Positions 1 through 9,012 are shown, counted from the stretch's first letter. The stretch: DNA of 64,000 nt from Candidatus Kryptoniota bacterium (GCA_024641705.1 JAHECO010000004.1:62001-126000); one strand, 5' to 3'. Notes: generated by a model from the sequence alone, not told the origin. Program-made: numbers and translations.

Positions 1-1147
1 TGAATTCAAACATACGGCCCCGGCTCCCGCGGTCAGGGTCTTCTTCGAAGAGGCCGTCAACAGTCGTGTTCCAGAGGGCCTCGCCATCCGAGAGACACTC
101 GAAAATATGCGATAACGAGCCGCTTTCAAATCTTTTCGTCTCGGTGATCACACGGTTCCCCGACAGAGTGAGGGCTGTGAGGAGGACACCGGCATCCAGC
201 GGTGCGAACTCCGCAAAAATGGCGGCCTGCGTACCGGCGAGAGAATGCGCCCTTCTCAACGTCAGAGTGACGATCTTCTTTGTGTCGAGAACGCCGGTAA
301 GCTCGGCAATGCTGTCGAAAAAGACCCTCAGTATCCTGTTTTGAACCTCGAACTGGGCGGTCTTCCGCGTGACCCGCGACCGGAGGACATAAACGAAAGA
401 TGCGAGTACAACCATAAGTACGAAGACAATACCAAGCACGAACTCGATCGATCCGGAATAGCGGCTGAGCAGGCTCTCATGTATCGCCCGCAGGTCGGCC
501 GAAGACCGGAGAAAAATGTCGTCGCCGTTGGTATACGGCCTCTTGAACGAAAACCTTGTGGAGATGCCCGTCAGGGAGTAGATCTCACCGATCCGGATAT
601 CGCCCGGTTCGAACTGGGGATCCTGACGGAAATCAAGAAAGGCCGACGCGGTGTCGTCATTCTGCCCAACGAACGATATCGTGATCCCGTTGCCTCTGAA
701 AGCTGTCCCTATCACTGTGCCCTTACAAGTGACGAGGAGGCCGTGAAAGCTTCCGTCTTTCACCTGCCCGGCCGTCACGCGTACCGGGCCTACTTTCAGC
801 CTGCGCCGCAGGATTCGGATTTTTGGCGAAACGACTTCTTCCTGGCCGTAGTAAATCCCCAGCCTTCCCGTCGCCACTAAGCTGTCGCCCACGAAAAGGG
901 AAGGCCCTCTATAGTTGAATTCGAACAGCCTGATGCCGGAAGTCCGATCCTGAATGAAAACCTCGAGAGAGGAATCAGTTCTGGCGGAGGGAACGGTTAC
1001 GACTCCGGTGACGGTCACGAGCCGGTTTGATTCCTCCACGGCATCGCGTCGCGCCGTAAGTCTTATCGCCTCTTTTATGGATGTGACCTGCTGGGAGCGC
1101 GCCGGGATTAAAATGAACGCTGACAGGATCAGGACGGCGAGGTTCAA
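1..1147 (-). CDS. Membrane sensor protein, N-terminal part (cut by window edge)
   Basis: The minus strand stays open from a TTG at 1147 to the edge, giving 382 residues. A signal peptide (residues 1-18, ending PARSQ) is followed by an OB-fold-like stretch (about 25-90, TVTGVVTVPS then a short beta-rich repeat), a second beta-rich region to about 240, one membrane helix (about 243-265, EFVLGIVFVLMVV) and a cytoplasmic region that looks like the start of a GAF domain. The output domain lies outside the window; a histidine kinase or diguanylate cyclase would fit the neighbouring response regulator. The TTG start overlaps the regulator's stop codon as TTGA and has a GGAGAGGAA ribosome site 5 bases upstream, so the two genes are translationally coupled. 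The reading frame is clear; the function is inferred from layout and context. Confidence 0.7.
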   Translation of the reverse strand, partial: MNLAVLILSAFILIPARSQQVTSIKEAIRLTARRDAVEESNRLVTVTGVVTVPSARTDSSLEVFIQDRTSGIRLFEFNYRGPSLFVGDSLVATGRLGIYYGQEEVVSPKIRILRRRLKVGPVRVTAGQVKDGSFHGLLVTCKGTVIGTAFRGNGITISFVGQNDDTASAFLDFRQDPQFEPGDIRIGEIYSLTGISTRFSFKRPYTNGDDIFLRSSADLRAIHESLLSRYSGSIEFVLGIVFVLMVVLASFVYVLRSRVTRKTAQFEVQNRILRVFFDSIAELTGVLDTKKIVTLTLRRAHSLAGTQAAIFAEFAPLDAGVLLTALTLSGNRVITETKRFESGSLSHIFECLSDGEALWNTTVDGLFEEDPDRGSRGRMFEF

Positions 1148-1761
1148 GAAATTCCTCTCCCGCCGAGGTCCCCCGCCGACAGGAGGTTCAGCACTGAATG
1201 GACGAGCTCGGCCGTCGAGACCGGCTTTGCCAGCCACTGGTCTGCCCGGGATCTTCTCAGCCTTTCGATTGCAGCCGCTGAAAGGTTGCCTGATAGCACG
1301 AGCACCTTCAGGTGGTAATTGACCTTCCGGTCCGCGATTAGTTCCAGTACCTTGAAGCCGTCGATACCGGGCATCATAAGATCCAGCACGATCAGCTCGG
1401 GCTTGAACTCGCCGATGAGGACCAACGCCTCGTAACCGTCTCCGCTTATCTTGACATCGCAATTCTCAAGCTTATCCTGCAATACCTCGCGAATCATCCC
1501 GGCGTAGGCTTCATCGTCGTCGATTATTAAGATTCTTTTCGGATGCTCTCCCCCAAAGTCAAAATTGATATCCATGCTGTGAGCTTTCAGGAATTGTCTG
1601 AGATCAGAAGGCCAGATTCTGAAGTGCCCACCGGGGGTACAATAGGCCTTCAACTTGCCTGCTCTGATCCAATTGTTGATGGTTCTTGTTGTGACGCGGC
1701 AAATCTGGGCTGCCTGGCCAACGCCCAATGGCCACGACGTAGAGGTGTTTTCTGCCAGCAT
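1144..1761 (-). CDS. Response regulator with N-terminal MerR/excisionase-type HTH
   Basis: A 205-residue protein with a winged helix-turn-helix of the MerR/excisionase kind at about 12-60 (VTTRTINNWIRAGKLKAY, then GGHFRIW) and a complete CheY-like receiver at 75-195. The receiver keeps the acidic pocket D81-D83, the phospho-acceptor D127 in LIVLDLMMPG, S157 and K179 in WLAKP. It should change DNA binding on phosphorylation, presumably by a kinase linked to the coupled membrane sensor downstream. The order HTH then receiver is the reverse of OmpR or NarL regulators. It is transcribed away from the Rrf2 gene at 1996 across a 234-bp divergent gap. Confidence 0.85.
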   Translation of the reverse strand: MLAENTSTSWPLGVGQAAQICRVTTRTINNWIRAGKLKAYCTPGGHFRIWPSDLRQFLKAHSMDINFDFGGEHPKRILIIDDDEAYAGMIREVLQDKLENCDVKISGDGYEALVLIGEFKPELIVLDLMMPGIDGFKVLELIADRKVNYHLKVLVLSGNLSAAAIERLRRSRADQWLAKPVSTAELVHSVLNLLSAGDLGGRGIS

Positions 1762-1945
1762 TTCCCGTTTTTCTTATTTTTCCTGTTGCACCAACTTTAA
1801 CACTTTTTGGCCTGACTTACAACCAAAACATGCGAAACCTTTTGGAAAAAGGGGAAATTGCTCCTTAGTCCAAGTAAAAATGACTCCGGCAAAGGCTGCA
1901 ATCCGGAAAGAGACGGGGGCTTTCAGTCAAACCGCGAGAGACCCC

Positions 1946-1974
1946 TTGACAACCTCCGGCCCCGGCGTTAAATT
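1946..1974 (+). promoter_or_regulatory. Sigma-70-like promoter for the Rrf2 operon
   Basis: TTGACA at 1946-1951, a 17-bp spacer, and TAAATT at 1969-1974, ending 21 bases before the Rrf2 start. A weak ribosome site (AAAGG) sits between. Rrf2 regulators commonly bind over their own promoters, but I cannot identify a clear operator palindrome here. Confidence 0.55.
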
Positions 1975-1995
1975 TCAGATAGAAAGGTCCGATAT

Positions 1996-2445
1996 ATGTC
2001 GCTAATATTCAGCAGGCAATGCGAATACGCCCTACAGGCGGTGCTCTACATGTCAGCCCAGCCCGGGAGCAAATTCACAAACATCATCGAGATAAGCGAT
2101 CGGCTTGGCATCCCGATGCCTTTCCTGGGAAAGACCCTCCAGCTTCTCGTCCAGAAGAAGGTGCTTGAATCGCAAAAAGGTCCCAAAGGAGGATTCAGAC
2201 TTGCCAGAACCCCGGATGAGATCGCGCTCTTTCATGTCGTTGATGCAATCGACGGGACCGACTTCCTTACTTCGTGTGTGCTGGGATTTCCCGAATGTTC
2301 CGGCAAGAACCCTTGCCCGGTGCACTCGGAGTGGGGGACACTCAGGGATCGCGTTTACCAGATGCTTGCCGACAGGACGATCGCGGACATTTCGAAGGAG
2401 ATAACAGGCAGCAAGCAGCTTCGCACAAAACTCAGACTGATCTGA
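1996..2445 (+). CDS. Rrf2 family iron-sulfur transcriptional regulator
   Basis: The 149-residue product has the usual Rrf2 length, a winged HTH (about 8-65, with the wing GPKGGFRLAR) and the three-cysteine cluster-binding loop C94, C101 and C107 (spacing 6 and 5 residues). That pattern matches the IscR/NsrR class, which ligates a [2Fe-2S] or [4Fe-4S] cluster and senses iron-sulfur status, nitric oxide or redox state. Only 6 bases separate it from the polyferredoxin gene, so it probably controls that operon and itself. The signal sensed cannot be decided from sequence; NO or a redox cue is the leading guess given the NapH/NosR-like neighbour. Confidence 0.88.
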   Translation: MSLIFSRQCEYALQAVLYMSAQPGSKFTNIIEISDRLGIPMPFLGKTLQLLVQKKVLESQKGPKGGFRLARTPDEIALFHVVDAIDGTDFLTSCVLGFPECSGKNPCPVHSEWGTLRDRVYQMLADRTIADISKEITGSKQLRTKLRLI

Positions 2446-2451
2446 TTTTTT

Positions 2452-3549
2452 ATGGATGCATATAGGACGAAATCATCCGAAACCATCCGCGAAGCTGTAG
2501 GGACGGCGCGGCTCAAGGACGGAAGAACAGTTAGAAGGTTGGTTGACAAGAGCCTTCTAAGAGGGCGCGGCCCGGACATCCGGGGCTACGTCCAGATGCT
2601 CTTTCTCTTTATCACGCTTTGGATAGGAGTGGATTTTTATCTCTTTGTCGGCGGACTCGAAAGGGGAGTCGCATCCGCGACGGCTCGCCCGCCGGGCGTG
2701 GAGAGCTTCCTGCCGATCAGTGCGCTCATGAGTTTCCGCTATTTCATCCTGACCGGGATATTGAACCACGTACACCCGTCGGGATTCTTCATCTTCGTAG
2801 CGATCCTCCTGGTGTCTACACTCATGAAGAAAGGATTCTGCAGCTGGATATGCCCGGTCGGTTACATCTCCGAATCGCTGTTCGAGCTCGGGGCGAAAAT
2901 GTTCGGCCGGAATTTCAGGCTCCCCAGGGTGATCGACGTACCGCTCCGTTCGTTGAAGTATCTCCTCCTTGCATTCTTCCTTGTTGCGGTGTCGGCTCTA
3001 TCCGTCGATGAGTTGAGATCGTTCATCTATTCGGATTACAACAAAGTTGCGGACATCAAGATGTATCTGTTCTTCGCGCACATTTCGACTGCGGCGATCC
3101 TCGTGATAGGCGCCCTCGTTGTGCTCTCGCTGTTATACAAGAATTTCTGGTGCAGGTACGCGTGTCCTTACGGTACCCTTCTTGGAATCACGAGTCTCAT
3201 CGGCCCGATGAAGATCCGCAGGGTTGAACAGACATGCATAGACTGCGGCAAGTGCGCCGATGCCTGTCCATCGCTACTTCCGGTCGATAAGCTTGACGCG
3301 GTGAATTCACCCGAATGCATCGCGTGCTACTCCTGCGTTGAAGCATGCCCCGTCAAGCATACCCTGAACATGTCGATGGCTTCAGGAAGGAAGGGACTTT
3401 CCCAGAAGCAGTACGCACTTCTCTTGCTGGGGGTCTATTTCGGGATCGTGGGGGTCGCGATGATCGCCGGGCTCTGGCAGAATTCGCTTTCCCCCCACGA
3501 ATACCTCGAGCTATTCAGAAACATCGGTTCGATAAGCCATGGCTTCTGA
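2452..3549 (+). CDS. NapH/CcoG-like membrane polyferredoxin
   Basis: A 365-residue integral membrane electron carrier. About five membrane segments (near 47-67, 92-122, 168-185, 207-228 and 321-343) surround the paired CxxxC motifs C130/C134 (CSWICP) and C234/C238 (CRYACP) typical of the NapH/NosR/CcoG family. They are followed by two complete [4Fe-4S] ferredoxin motifs, C262-C265-C268-C272 and C289-C292-C295-C299. Relatives pass electrons from quinol to periplasmic reductases or serve in copper or Fe-S enzyme assembly. No reductase lies nearby, so the partner is unknown. It follows the Rrf2 regulator by 6 bases, which suggests redox or NO-responsive control. There is no clear ribosome site, so translation may depend on coupling. 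Confidence 0.85.
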   Translation: MDAYRTKSSETIREAVGTARLKDGRTVRRLVDKSLLRGRGPDIRGYVQMLFLFITLWIGVDFYLFVGGLERGVASATARPPGVESFLPISALMSFRYFILTGILNHVHPSGFFIFVAILLVSTLMKKGFCSWICPVGYISESLFELGAKMFGRNFRLPRVIDVPLRSLKYLLLAFFLVAVSALSVDELRSFIYSDYNKVADIKMYLFFAHISTAAILVIGALVVLSLLYKNFWCRYACPYGTLLGITSLIGPMKIRRVEQTCIDCGKCADACPSLLPVDKLDAVNSPECIACYSCVEACPVKHTLNMSMASGRKGLSQKQYALLLLGVYFGIVGVAMIAGLWQNSLSPHEYLELFRNIGSISHGF

Positions 3550-3741
3550 CGCGGCTTTCACACGCACCGCCGAGTTCCCATGCCGGCCGCTGGACGGGAC
3601 AAGATGGGAACACATTGGATCGTCGGACGAGGCCGACAAACTGAAGATCCAGGCGGGAGATGGAAATGCGGATACACTCCCATCGTCTGCTCAAATGGAC
3701 ATACTCCGGATCAAGTTTGCCTTCAGGGAGGCCTTCGCGAT

Positions 3742-4524
3742 ATGACCTTGAAGGAGTTCATACCCAGGGAACACGGGGCATGGGCGATGTGGATCGTGCC
3801 GATGCTTTCGTCGGCTGTCATCACCGGGTTTCCTCTGAGTTTCTTCGCGCTGGTAGTTTGCTTCACGCTGCTGTACACAGTGCACCACCCGGTTGTGCTG
3901 ATGATCAGGAGACAGGTTCACATGGAAAGCCGGGATGCAAGACTCATAACAGTGATTGCCGCTCCTGCTGTTCTAATCGGAATCGTACTGGTCGTGTTTT
4001 ACGGTAGAGTGTGGCTCCTTGTGTTCGGCGCGATCGAAGCGGCGGTATTCGCGTCCAGCATAAGGGCGTTCCTTGACCGGGAGCAGCGGTCGTTCATCAA
4101 CGAACTCACGATAGTAGCCGCGCTGACGCTCTCGGCCCCCGCCGCCTACTACACCGTGACCGGATCGATAGACGGGAAGGCATTCCTGTTGTATGTTCTG
4201 AATTTCCTTTTCTTTGGGAGCAGCGTCTTCTACGTCAAGATGAAAATAGAGTTCCTGCGCTGCAAAGGCGTGTGGAGGGACGAGGCGAGAAGGAGCCGCA
4301 CGTTCATGATCGTCTATCACTTGTTTCTCGCCGCGGCGGTGCTGGCGGCAAGTACCTTGCGGATGATGAGCCCGTGGGTCCTGCTCGGCTTCGTGCCGCT
4401 GCTGATCCAGGTAGGGATGGGAACACTCTCGAAAGAAACAAGGATGAATTTCACGCGCCTGGGTGTCGCCTTGATCGTTCAGTCCGTGTTCTTCCTGGCG
4501 GCGCTCGGTTTGTTTATGAGATGA
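3742..4524 (+). CDS. YwiC-like membrane protein
   Basis: The start at 3742 is chosen because AGGGAGG lies about 11 bases upstream and the protein then opens with the family's characteristic REHGAWAMW motif (residues 9-17). The 260-residue product has about seven hydrophobic segments. YwiC-like proteins are poorly understood; in Bacillus subtilis ywiC lies in the narK-fnr region, linking it to anaerobic respiration. Placement behind a NapH-like polyferredoxin and an Rrf2 regulator gives the same hint here. A longer in-frame opening back to 3580 exists but has no ribosome site and no family similarity. Function unknown. Confidence 0.75.
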   Translation: MTLKEFIPREHGAWAMWIVPMLSSAVITGFPLSFFALVVCFTLLYTVHHPVVLMIRRQVHMESRDARLITVIAAPAVLIGIVLVVFYGRVWLLVFGAIEAAVFASSIRAFLDREQRSFINELTIVAALTLSAPAAYYTVTGSIDGKAFLLYVLNFLFFGSSVFYVKMKIEFLRCKGVWRDEARRSRTFMIVYHLFLAAAVLAASTLRMMSPWVLLGFVPLLIQVGMGTLSKETRMNFTRLGVALIVQSVFFLAALGLFMR

Positions 4525-4532
4525 AACGTGAT

Positions 4533-4569
4533 CCGGATTCCGGCGGAGCAGCTGGCCCCGCCGGTCCGG
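4533..4569. terminator. GC-rich hairpin between convergent genes
   Basis: CCGGA plus CCGGCGG pairs with CCGCCGG plus TCCGG across an 11-base loop, exactly in the 52-bp gap between the YwiC-like gene (plus) and the GH35 gene (minus). There is no T-run on either side, so it may work with Rho or only as a transcript end-stabiliser. Confidence 0.4.
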
Positions 4570-4576
4570 GACAGTG

Positions 4577-7500
4577 TCACTTCAGGGTTATCTTCAGCGA
4601 GTGTTTCTGAACGACGTATTCCTCGTATGGTGCGATGTAAGCGTCGGTGATCGACGCAGGCTTTGCATCCTTTCCGCCGGGTCTGAGAACGAAGGTGACG
4701 CTGTTCTTGCCTTTCGGGTTAAGCCAGCCGCCAGGCAAATAGAAATCCTGTTGAGGGCCTTCGGAGAAGAACCGTCCGAGCAGTCTGCCGTTGATCCAGA
4801 TCTGCCCGCTTCCGGTCGACTCCAGGTGCAGACGCCAGGGGATGACCCATCCGGACCTGGCCGGGAGTGTGAATTCTCCCCTGTACCACACGATACCGTC
4901 GGATGACGGGACGTCGCTCCAGCGCTTTGCGGCCTTCCATCGCGAGTCGTCGAACGTTCTGCTCTGCCAGTTTGCGATTGCGCCTGCGAGCGAATGGTGG
5001 AACTTCAGTCCTGCGGCCACCGGGACGCTGTTCCCCCACTTGAATACAACGGGCATCCATATGCCTCCGCCGCCTCCCTGGTTCTGGACGTAAACCGCTA
5101 CGACGTTGTCGCCTGCCTTCCCGAACTGCGACAGGGGTATGGTAATCGGCGTGTCGTAGCCCCGGTGGTCGGCGGCGAGTTTGCCGTTCACGTAGACCAG
5201 TGCGTTGTCGTCAATTGCCTTGAACGTAAGGGTGGCTTTCTCGCGGATCGCCGCATCGCTCAGGTCGAGATGGGTCCTGAACCACCAGCCTTCATTTTGC
5301 CGGATGAATGCCTGGTTGCCGTGGCCGACGGTCGTCTTCGCCCAATGCGCGTCGTCGAAGGAGGTCGAAGCCTCCGGCGGTTCTGCCGTGGGATAGGAAA
5401 CCGCGGCCGGTGAATGTTTCCAGCTATCGATGGGTTCGATCTGTCCTTCCGTGGCGAAGGAAATCGATTTGAGTCCCTTATGCTGTTCCATGAAACCGCC
5501 GTTAGGCCATCCTTCGTTTTCATAGACGATTTCTATGATGTGTTTTCCCGCCTGTACCTGCGATCCCGAAATATCTTCCTCGCCGTTACCCGTCAGACCG
5601 GGTACATGCTTTCCGTCGACAACTATTTCGTGCCAGTCGTTGTCGTAATAGTCGATCTTCAGGAGGCCGTTCTTCTCCGTAGTGAATTCTCCGGAGTACA
5701 CGGTGTAGCCGCCGGTATAGTCGCCAAGTACCTCGAGGGGGACAAGACTGTCGCCTTCCGCCGGGACATCCTTCCAAGCAGCTGGCACCGGAGCTTCACC
5801 ATCTCCTTTCACGCGCAAGTCCTTTATGCTGATATCCTTAAGTTTCATCGAAGGTGTACTCATCGAGAACGTCATGAGACCTGTTCGGCGCTCGACGCTT
5901 GTTTTCACCGGCTTTCCGTCTATCGAAATGGAAGCGACTTTGTCGGCGTCAAGGAGCGAGAGCGAGTTCTTCCCCGGATGTGTCTGGAGATCTATGTTGA
6001 TGTTCTTTCCGGCAACGCCGCGGTTCATCGTCAGATATGAATCCGAGACCAGCGAGATCCGTCCCGACGGCGTGTCGAATACGGCGGCTCTCGCGGCCCG
6101 CTCTTCCGTCGTCAGGAGGACGTAAACGCCGTCCCAGTTGTAAAGCTGATCCGTGTTCTTTACCTCCTCGGTGCAGAGGCTCGAACCCGCATAAATCTTG
6201 GCCTCGTCGCCGGGGTTGCCGTAGGCTATGATGAGCGGTTTCCCGTTGTGCTCGGCGATGGCGGAGACGGGGACGTTGGAATAGTATAGGGTTCCGCCGC
6301 CGGGAAGAGGGACGAAGACGGGGAGGAGGTAAGTATCTCTGGGTTGCATCTTGACCTTCAGTGTGACGGGCGAGCCATAAGGAGGCCTGAAGTGCACTTG
6401 TGCCTTGACGGGTCTGTCGTTCCTGTTCCGGACGAACAGGAACCCCGCGCTGCCGTCGGTCCGGAGAAGGGTTTCGATACCAGGGGTCTCGCTTCCGGCA
6501 CCATCCACCACTTCACGCGAGTGGATGAGGTGAGGTCCTTCCATTTTCATGAAATCGCCTATCAGTTTGACGGCACGGTACTTTTCCCAAAGTCCGCCCG
6601 GCTCCGAAATAGGCGCGGTGTAGTCGTAGCTTGTCGTCTTGTCCTTGGAACCCCAGTAGCCGAAATTCGTCCCGCTGTACAGCATATAGTAGTTCAGTGC
6701 CTTGATGCCGTGCGCGATCACGAAGTCGGTAAGGGCCGTGATCTGGTCGGGACCGAAGTCGTCGGTCCGTCTTACGCTCTTGTCGCCGACACTGGAAAAC
6801 CAGCCTCCCTGAAGCTCGGTGATCATCGGCGGAGCATCGGGTTCTTCTTTTTCCAGACTTTCGATCCCGTTAAGAGTGTTCTCGATTCCCCATCCCGGGT
6901 AAAAATTGGAGGCGTCCATTATTTGAGAGAAGACGGAATCGGAGTTGTCGCGCGACTGATGAGTCCAGCATGTTATGATCGGGACATCGATGCCGTTCTG
7001 GATTGCGGCCTCGTACAACGCTTTCAGGTAAATCGCTTTTGCGCTGTCCGGGAGGCTGAAGTAATCGTATTCGTTTTCAATCTGCATCAGGATTATGCTG
7101 CCGCCGTTCGTGATGAGGTGCCTGCGTATTACCGGGAGGACTTCGTCGTACCAGTACTTAGACCACCGGATATCGGCAGGAGATGCTGTCCTGAAATCGA
7201 CATGCTTTCCTTCCAGCCAGTCCGGAAACCCGCCGATATTCCATTCGGCACATATATACGGGCCGGGCCTGATGATTACGTAGAGACCGGCGTCCTGGCA
7301 TTCCTTGAGAAATCTGTCGAGCGAAGCAAAGTCCGGCTTTCCCTCCTTCTGCTCGTGCCAGTTCCATGGCACATAAGTCTCGATCGAGTTGAAACCGGCA
7401 GCTTTTATCTTCTCGAGCCGGTCCATCCACTCCGAGGGATCGCATCTGAAATAGTGAAAACTGCCGCTGTAAATGAAGACACTCTTCCCGTGAATAATGA

Positions 7501-7633
7501 AGCCGTCGTGGTCGTAGCTGATGATGCCGCTATGCGGGAATTTCACCGGCGGGTTCTTGTCCTGCTGCTGAATGCCGCCCATCGATAGCGCGGCGAGGAT
7601 GGGGAAAAAGATCAGATAGAGATATCTGCGCAT
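4577..7633 (-). CDS. Secreted GH35 beta-galactosidase
   Basis: A 1018-residue enzyme with an N-terminal signal segment (residues 1-20, LYLIFFPILAAL). The GH35 TIM barrel covers about 35-375: FIYSGSFHYFR, the RPGPYICAEW strand, the acid/base E188 in QIENEY and the nucleophile E273 in ITELQGGW. Beyond it are beta-sandwich domains, including jelly-roll stretches with WFRTHLDL and WYRGEFTLP motifs normal for long GH35 enzymes. It should release terminal beta-linked galactose from pectic or other plant galactans outside the cytoplasm. It stands alone on the minus strand with an ACGGAGG ribosome site. Exact specificity cannot be read from sequence. Confidence 0.92.
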   Translation of the reverse strand: MRRYLYLIFFPILAALSMGGIQQQDKNPPVKFPHSGIISYDHDGFIIHGKSVFIYSGSFHYFRCDPSEWMDRLEKIKAAGFNSIETYVPWNWHEQKEGKPDFASLDRFLKECQDAGLYVIIRPGPYICAEWNIGGFPDWLEGKHVDFRTASPADIRWSKYWYDEVLPVIRRHLITNGGSIILMQIENEYDYFSLPDSAKAIYLKALYEAAIQNGIDVPIITCWTHQSRDNSDSVFSQIMDASNFYPGWGIENTLNGIESLEKEEPDAPPMITELQGGWFSSVGDKSVRRTDDFGPDQITALTDFVIAHGIKALNYYMLYSGTNFGYWGSKDKTTSYDYTAPISEPGGLWEKYRAVKLIGDFMKMEGPHLIHSREVVDGAGSETPGIETLLRTDGSAGFLFVRNRNDRPVKAQVHFRPPYGSPVTLKVKMQPRDTYLLPVFVPLPGGGTLYYSNVPVSAIAEHNGKPLIIAYGNPGDEAKIYAGSSLCTEEVKNTDQLYNWDGVYVLLTTEERAARAAVFDTPSGRISLVSDSYLTMNRGVAGKNINIDLQTHPGKNSLSLLDADKVASISIDGKPVKTSVERRTGLMTFSMSTPSMKLKDISIKDLRVKGDGEAPVPAAWKDVPAEGDSLVPLEVLGDYTGGYTVYSGEFTTEKNGLLKIDYYDNDWHEIVVDGKHVPGLTGNGEEDISGSQVQAGKHIIEIVYENEGWPNGGFMEQHKGLKSISFATEGQIEPIDSWKHSPAAVSYPTAEPPEASTSFDDAHWAKTTVGHGNQAFIRQNEGWWFRTHLDLSDAAIREKATLTFKAIDDNALVYVNGKLAADHRGYDTPITIPLSQFGKAGDNVVAVYVQNQGGGGGIWMPVVFKWGNSVPVAAGLKFHHSLAGAIANWQSRTFDDSRWKAAKRWSDVPSSDGIVWYRGEFTLPARSGWVIPWRLHLESTGSGQIWINGRLLGRFFSEGPQQDFYLPGGWLNPKGKNSVTFVLRPGGKDAKPASITDAYIAPYEEYVVQKHSLKITLK

Positions 7634-7755
7634 TGTGGCCTCCGTTTTCTGACTTATGATACGTTACCCAACGAGCGATTCCGGTTCAAGTGGCAGGGGA
7701 AAAAGTCGTGTAGAAGTGGGAGGATCGTGCAAGTTCCCTTCCGGATCCCGAGACT

Positions 7756-7799
7756 GGATTCTTCAGTCGTGCTCCTCCGTCGCACTCCCTCAGAATGAC
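7756..7799 (+). repeat. GGATTCTTC...TCAGAATGAC repeat module
   Basis: Starts GGATTCTTCAG and ends TCAGAATGAC with a variable centre. The same ends occur inverted at 7831-7867, at 24565-24597, and inside the three 129-bp elements. Confidence 0.65.
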
Positions 7800-7830
7800 G
7801 ACTGACACTCCTGACTCCATACCTCCATTT

Positions 7831-7867
7831 GTCATTCTGAGTCCCGCCGAAGCGGGACGAAGAATCC
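7831..7867 (-). repeat. Inverted copy of the GGATTCTTC...TCAGAATGAC module
   Basis: GTCATTCTGAG at the left and GAAGAATCC at the right, around a perfect CCCGC/GCGGG small hairpin. Opposite orientation to the copy at 7756-7799, with 31 bases between. Confidence 0.65.
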
Positions 7868-8034
7868 AGCCCAAGGGCATTCCCGGTGTTTCACCGCCTG
7901 TAATTCCCGCCCGCCGTTATCGGCAATGAATATGCGGGATGCGCGCGGCGCGGTATATGCGACGGGACCGGACTGGGGATGAAAAGGAAGGGCGTGAATT
8001 CAGGATGACAGGTAGAATAGGACATTACCGATGG

Positions 8035-8063
8035 TTGAAGTTCCGCGCGGGTCGTGTTAAATT
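8035..8063 (+). promoter_or_regulatory. Sigma-70-like promoter for the PfkB-mtnA pair
   Basis: TTGAAG at 8035-8040, 17-bp spacer, TAAATT at 8058-8063, ending 34 bases before the start codon. The -10 is identical to those proposed upstream of the Rrf2 gene and pfkA. Confidence 0.5.
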
Positions 8064-8097
8064 AGCCTTCGCAAATCACCTTCTTTGGAGTTGAATC

Positions 8098-9012
8098 ATG
8101 AGTCTACTTGTTGTCGGGTCGATCGCTCTCGACACTATCGAGACGCCGTTCGGACGCGCGGACATGGTGGCCGGCGGAAGTGCGGTTTATATTTCTGTTG
8201 CCGCGTCCTATTTCACCGCACCGATCCGCCTCGTCGGCGTGGTCGGCGGCGATTTCCCGAAATCTGAGATCGAGTTCCTGGAGTCGCGCGGAGTGGATAT
8301 GGCCGGGCTCCAGACTATCAAAGGGGGAAAGACTTTCCACTGGAGCGGGCGCTACCATTACGACCTCAACGAGCGGGACACGCTCGATACGCAGCTGAAC
8401 GTCTTCGAGACCTTCAACCCGGTCATTCCCGAATCGTACACGAAGAGCCGCTACGTGCTGCTGGGAAACATCGACCCGGTGTTGCAGAGGAACGTCATAG
8501 AGTCCATGGACAAGAAGCCGGAGCTTGTCATATGCGACACGATGAATTTCTGGATCGAGGGGAAGCGAAGCGAGCTGCTCGAGACATTGAAGAAGGTTGA
8601 CGTCATCATAGTCAACGATTCCGAGGCGAGGCTCCTCTCTGCAGAACCGAACCTGGTCAAGGCGGCCAGGATGATCATGAAGATGGGTCCGCGCATCGTC
8701 ATCATAAAGAAGGGCGAACACGGGGCGCTGCTTTTCACCGGCGACACGATATTCTCTGCTCCGGCATTCCCGCTCGAGTTGATATATGATCCCACCGGCG
8801 CGGGTGACGCCTTTGCGGGAGGATTCATCGGTCACCTGGCGCGCACGGAGGACCTGTGCGACGAGAACCTGAAGCGCGCGGTGATTTACGGCAGCGTGCT
8901 TGCCTCGTTCTCGGTCGCGAAATTCGGGATAGAGGGATTGAAAGAATTATCCGACATAGAAATACTGGGGCGTTATCGTGACTTCATCGGGTTATCAAGG
9001 TTCGAAGAGTAA
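8098..9012 (+). CDS. PfkB (ribokinase) family sugar or nucleoside kinase
   Basis: The 304-residue protein has the two PfkB signatures: a glycine-rich N-terminal segment (VAGGSAVYISVAASYF, 24-39) and the ATP-site motif DPTGAGDAFAGGF with catalytic base D237. It phosphorylates a hydroxymethyl group of a sugar or nucleoside using ATP; the substrate is not predictable. The gene overlaps mtnA by 35 bases, so the substrate may belong to methylthioribose/ribose-1-phosphate or nucleoside salvage. It is not the MtnK fold normally responsible for methylthioribose phosphorylation. Ribosome site TGGAG 8 bases upstream. Confidence 0.85.
   Translation: MSLLVVGSIALDTIETPFGRADMVAGGSAVYISVAASYFTAPIRLVGVVGGDFPKSEIEFLESRGVDMAGLQTIKGGKTFHWSGRYHYDLNERDTLDTQLNVFETFNPVIPESYTKSRYVLLGNIDPVLQRNVIESMDKKPELVICDTMNFWIEGKRSELLETLKKVDVIIVNDSEARLLSAEPNLVKAARMIMKMGPRIVIIKKGEHGALLFTGDTIFSAPAFPLELIYDPTGAGDAFAGGFIGHLARTEDLCDENLKRAVIYGSVLASFSVAKFGIEGLKELSDIEILGRYRDFIGLSRFEE

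Larger units (their letters stand above)
7634..8034. other. Intergenic gap with palindromic repeat modules
   Basis: No credible gene. It holds the divergent upstream regions of the GH35 gene and the sugar kinase, and two copies of the GGATTCTTC...TCAGAATGAC module in opposite orientation (7756-7799 and 7831-7867), the same module that forms the core of the 129-bp elements further right. Confidence 0.6.

Noticed and set aside
66-1322. Plus-strand frames opposite the sensor gene
   Set aside because: They are shadows of the open minus-strand sensor frame, which has a signal peptide, membrane helix and domain-like structure.
3580-3741. 54-residue N-terminal extension of the YwiC-like protein
   Set aside because: No ribosome site and no resemblance to the family, which begins at the REHGAW region.
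6344-7588. A 414-residue plus-strand frame inside the GH35 gene
   Set aside because: The opposite strand carries the full GH35 catalytic domain with both glutamates; the plus frame has no recognisable domain.
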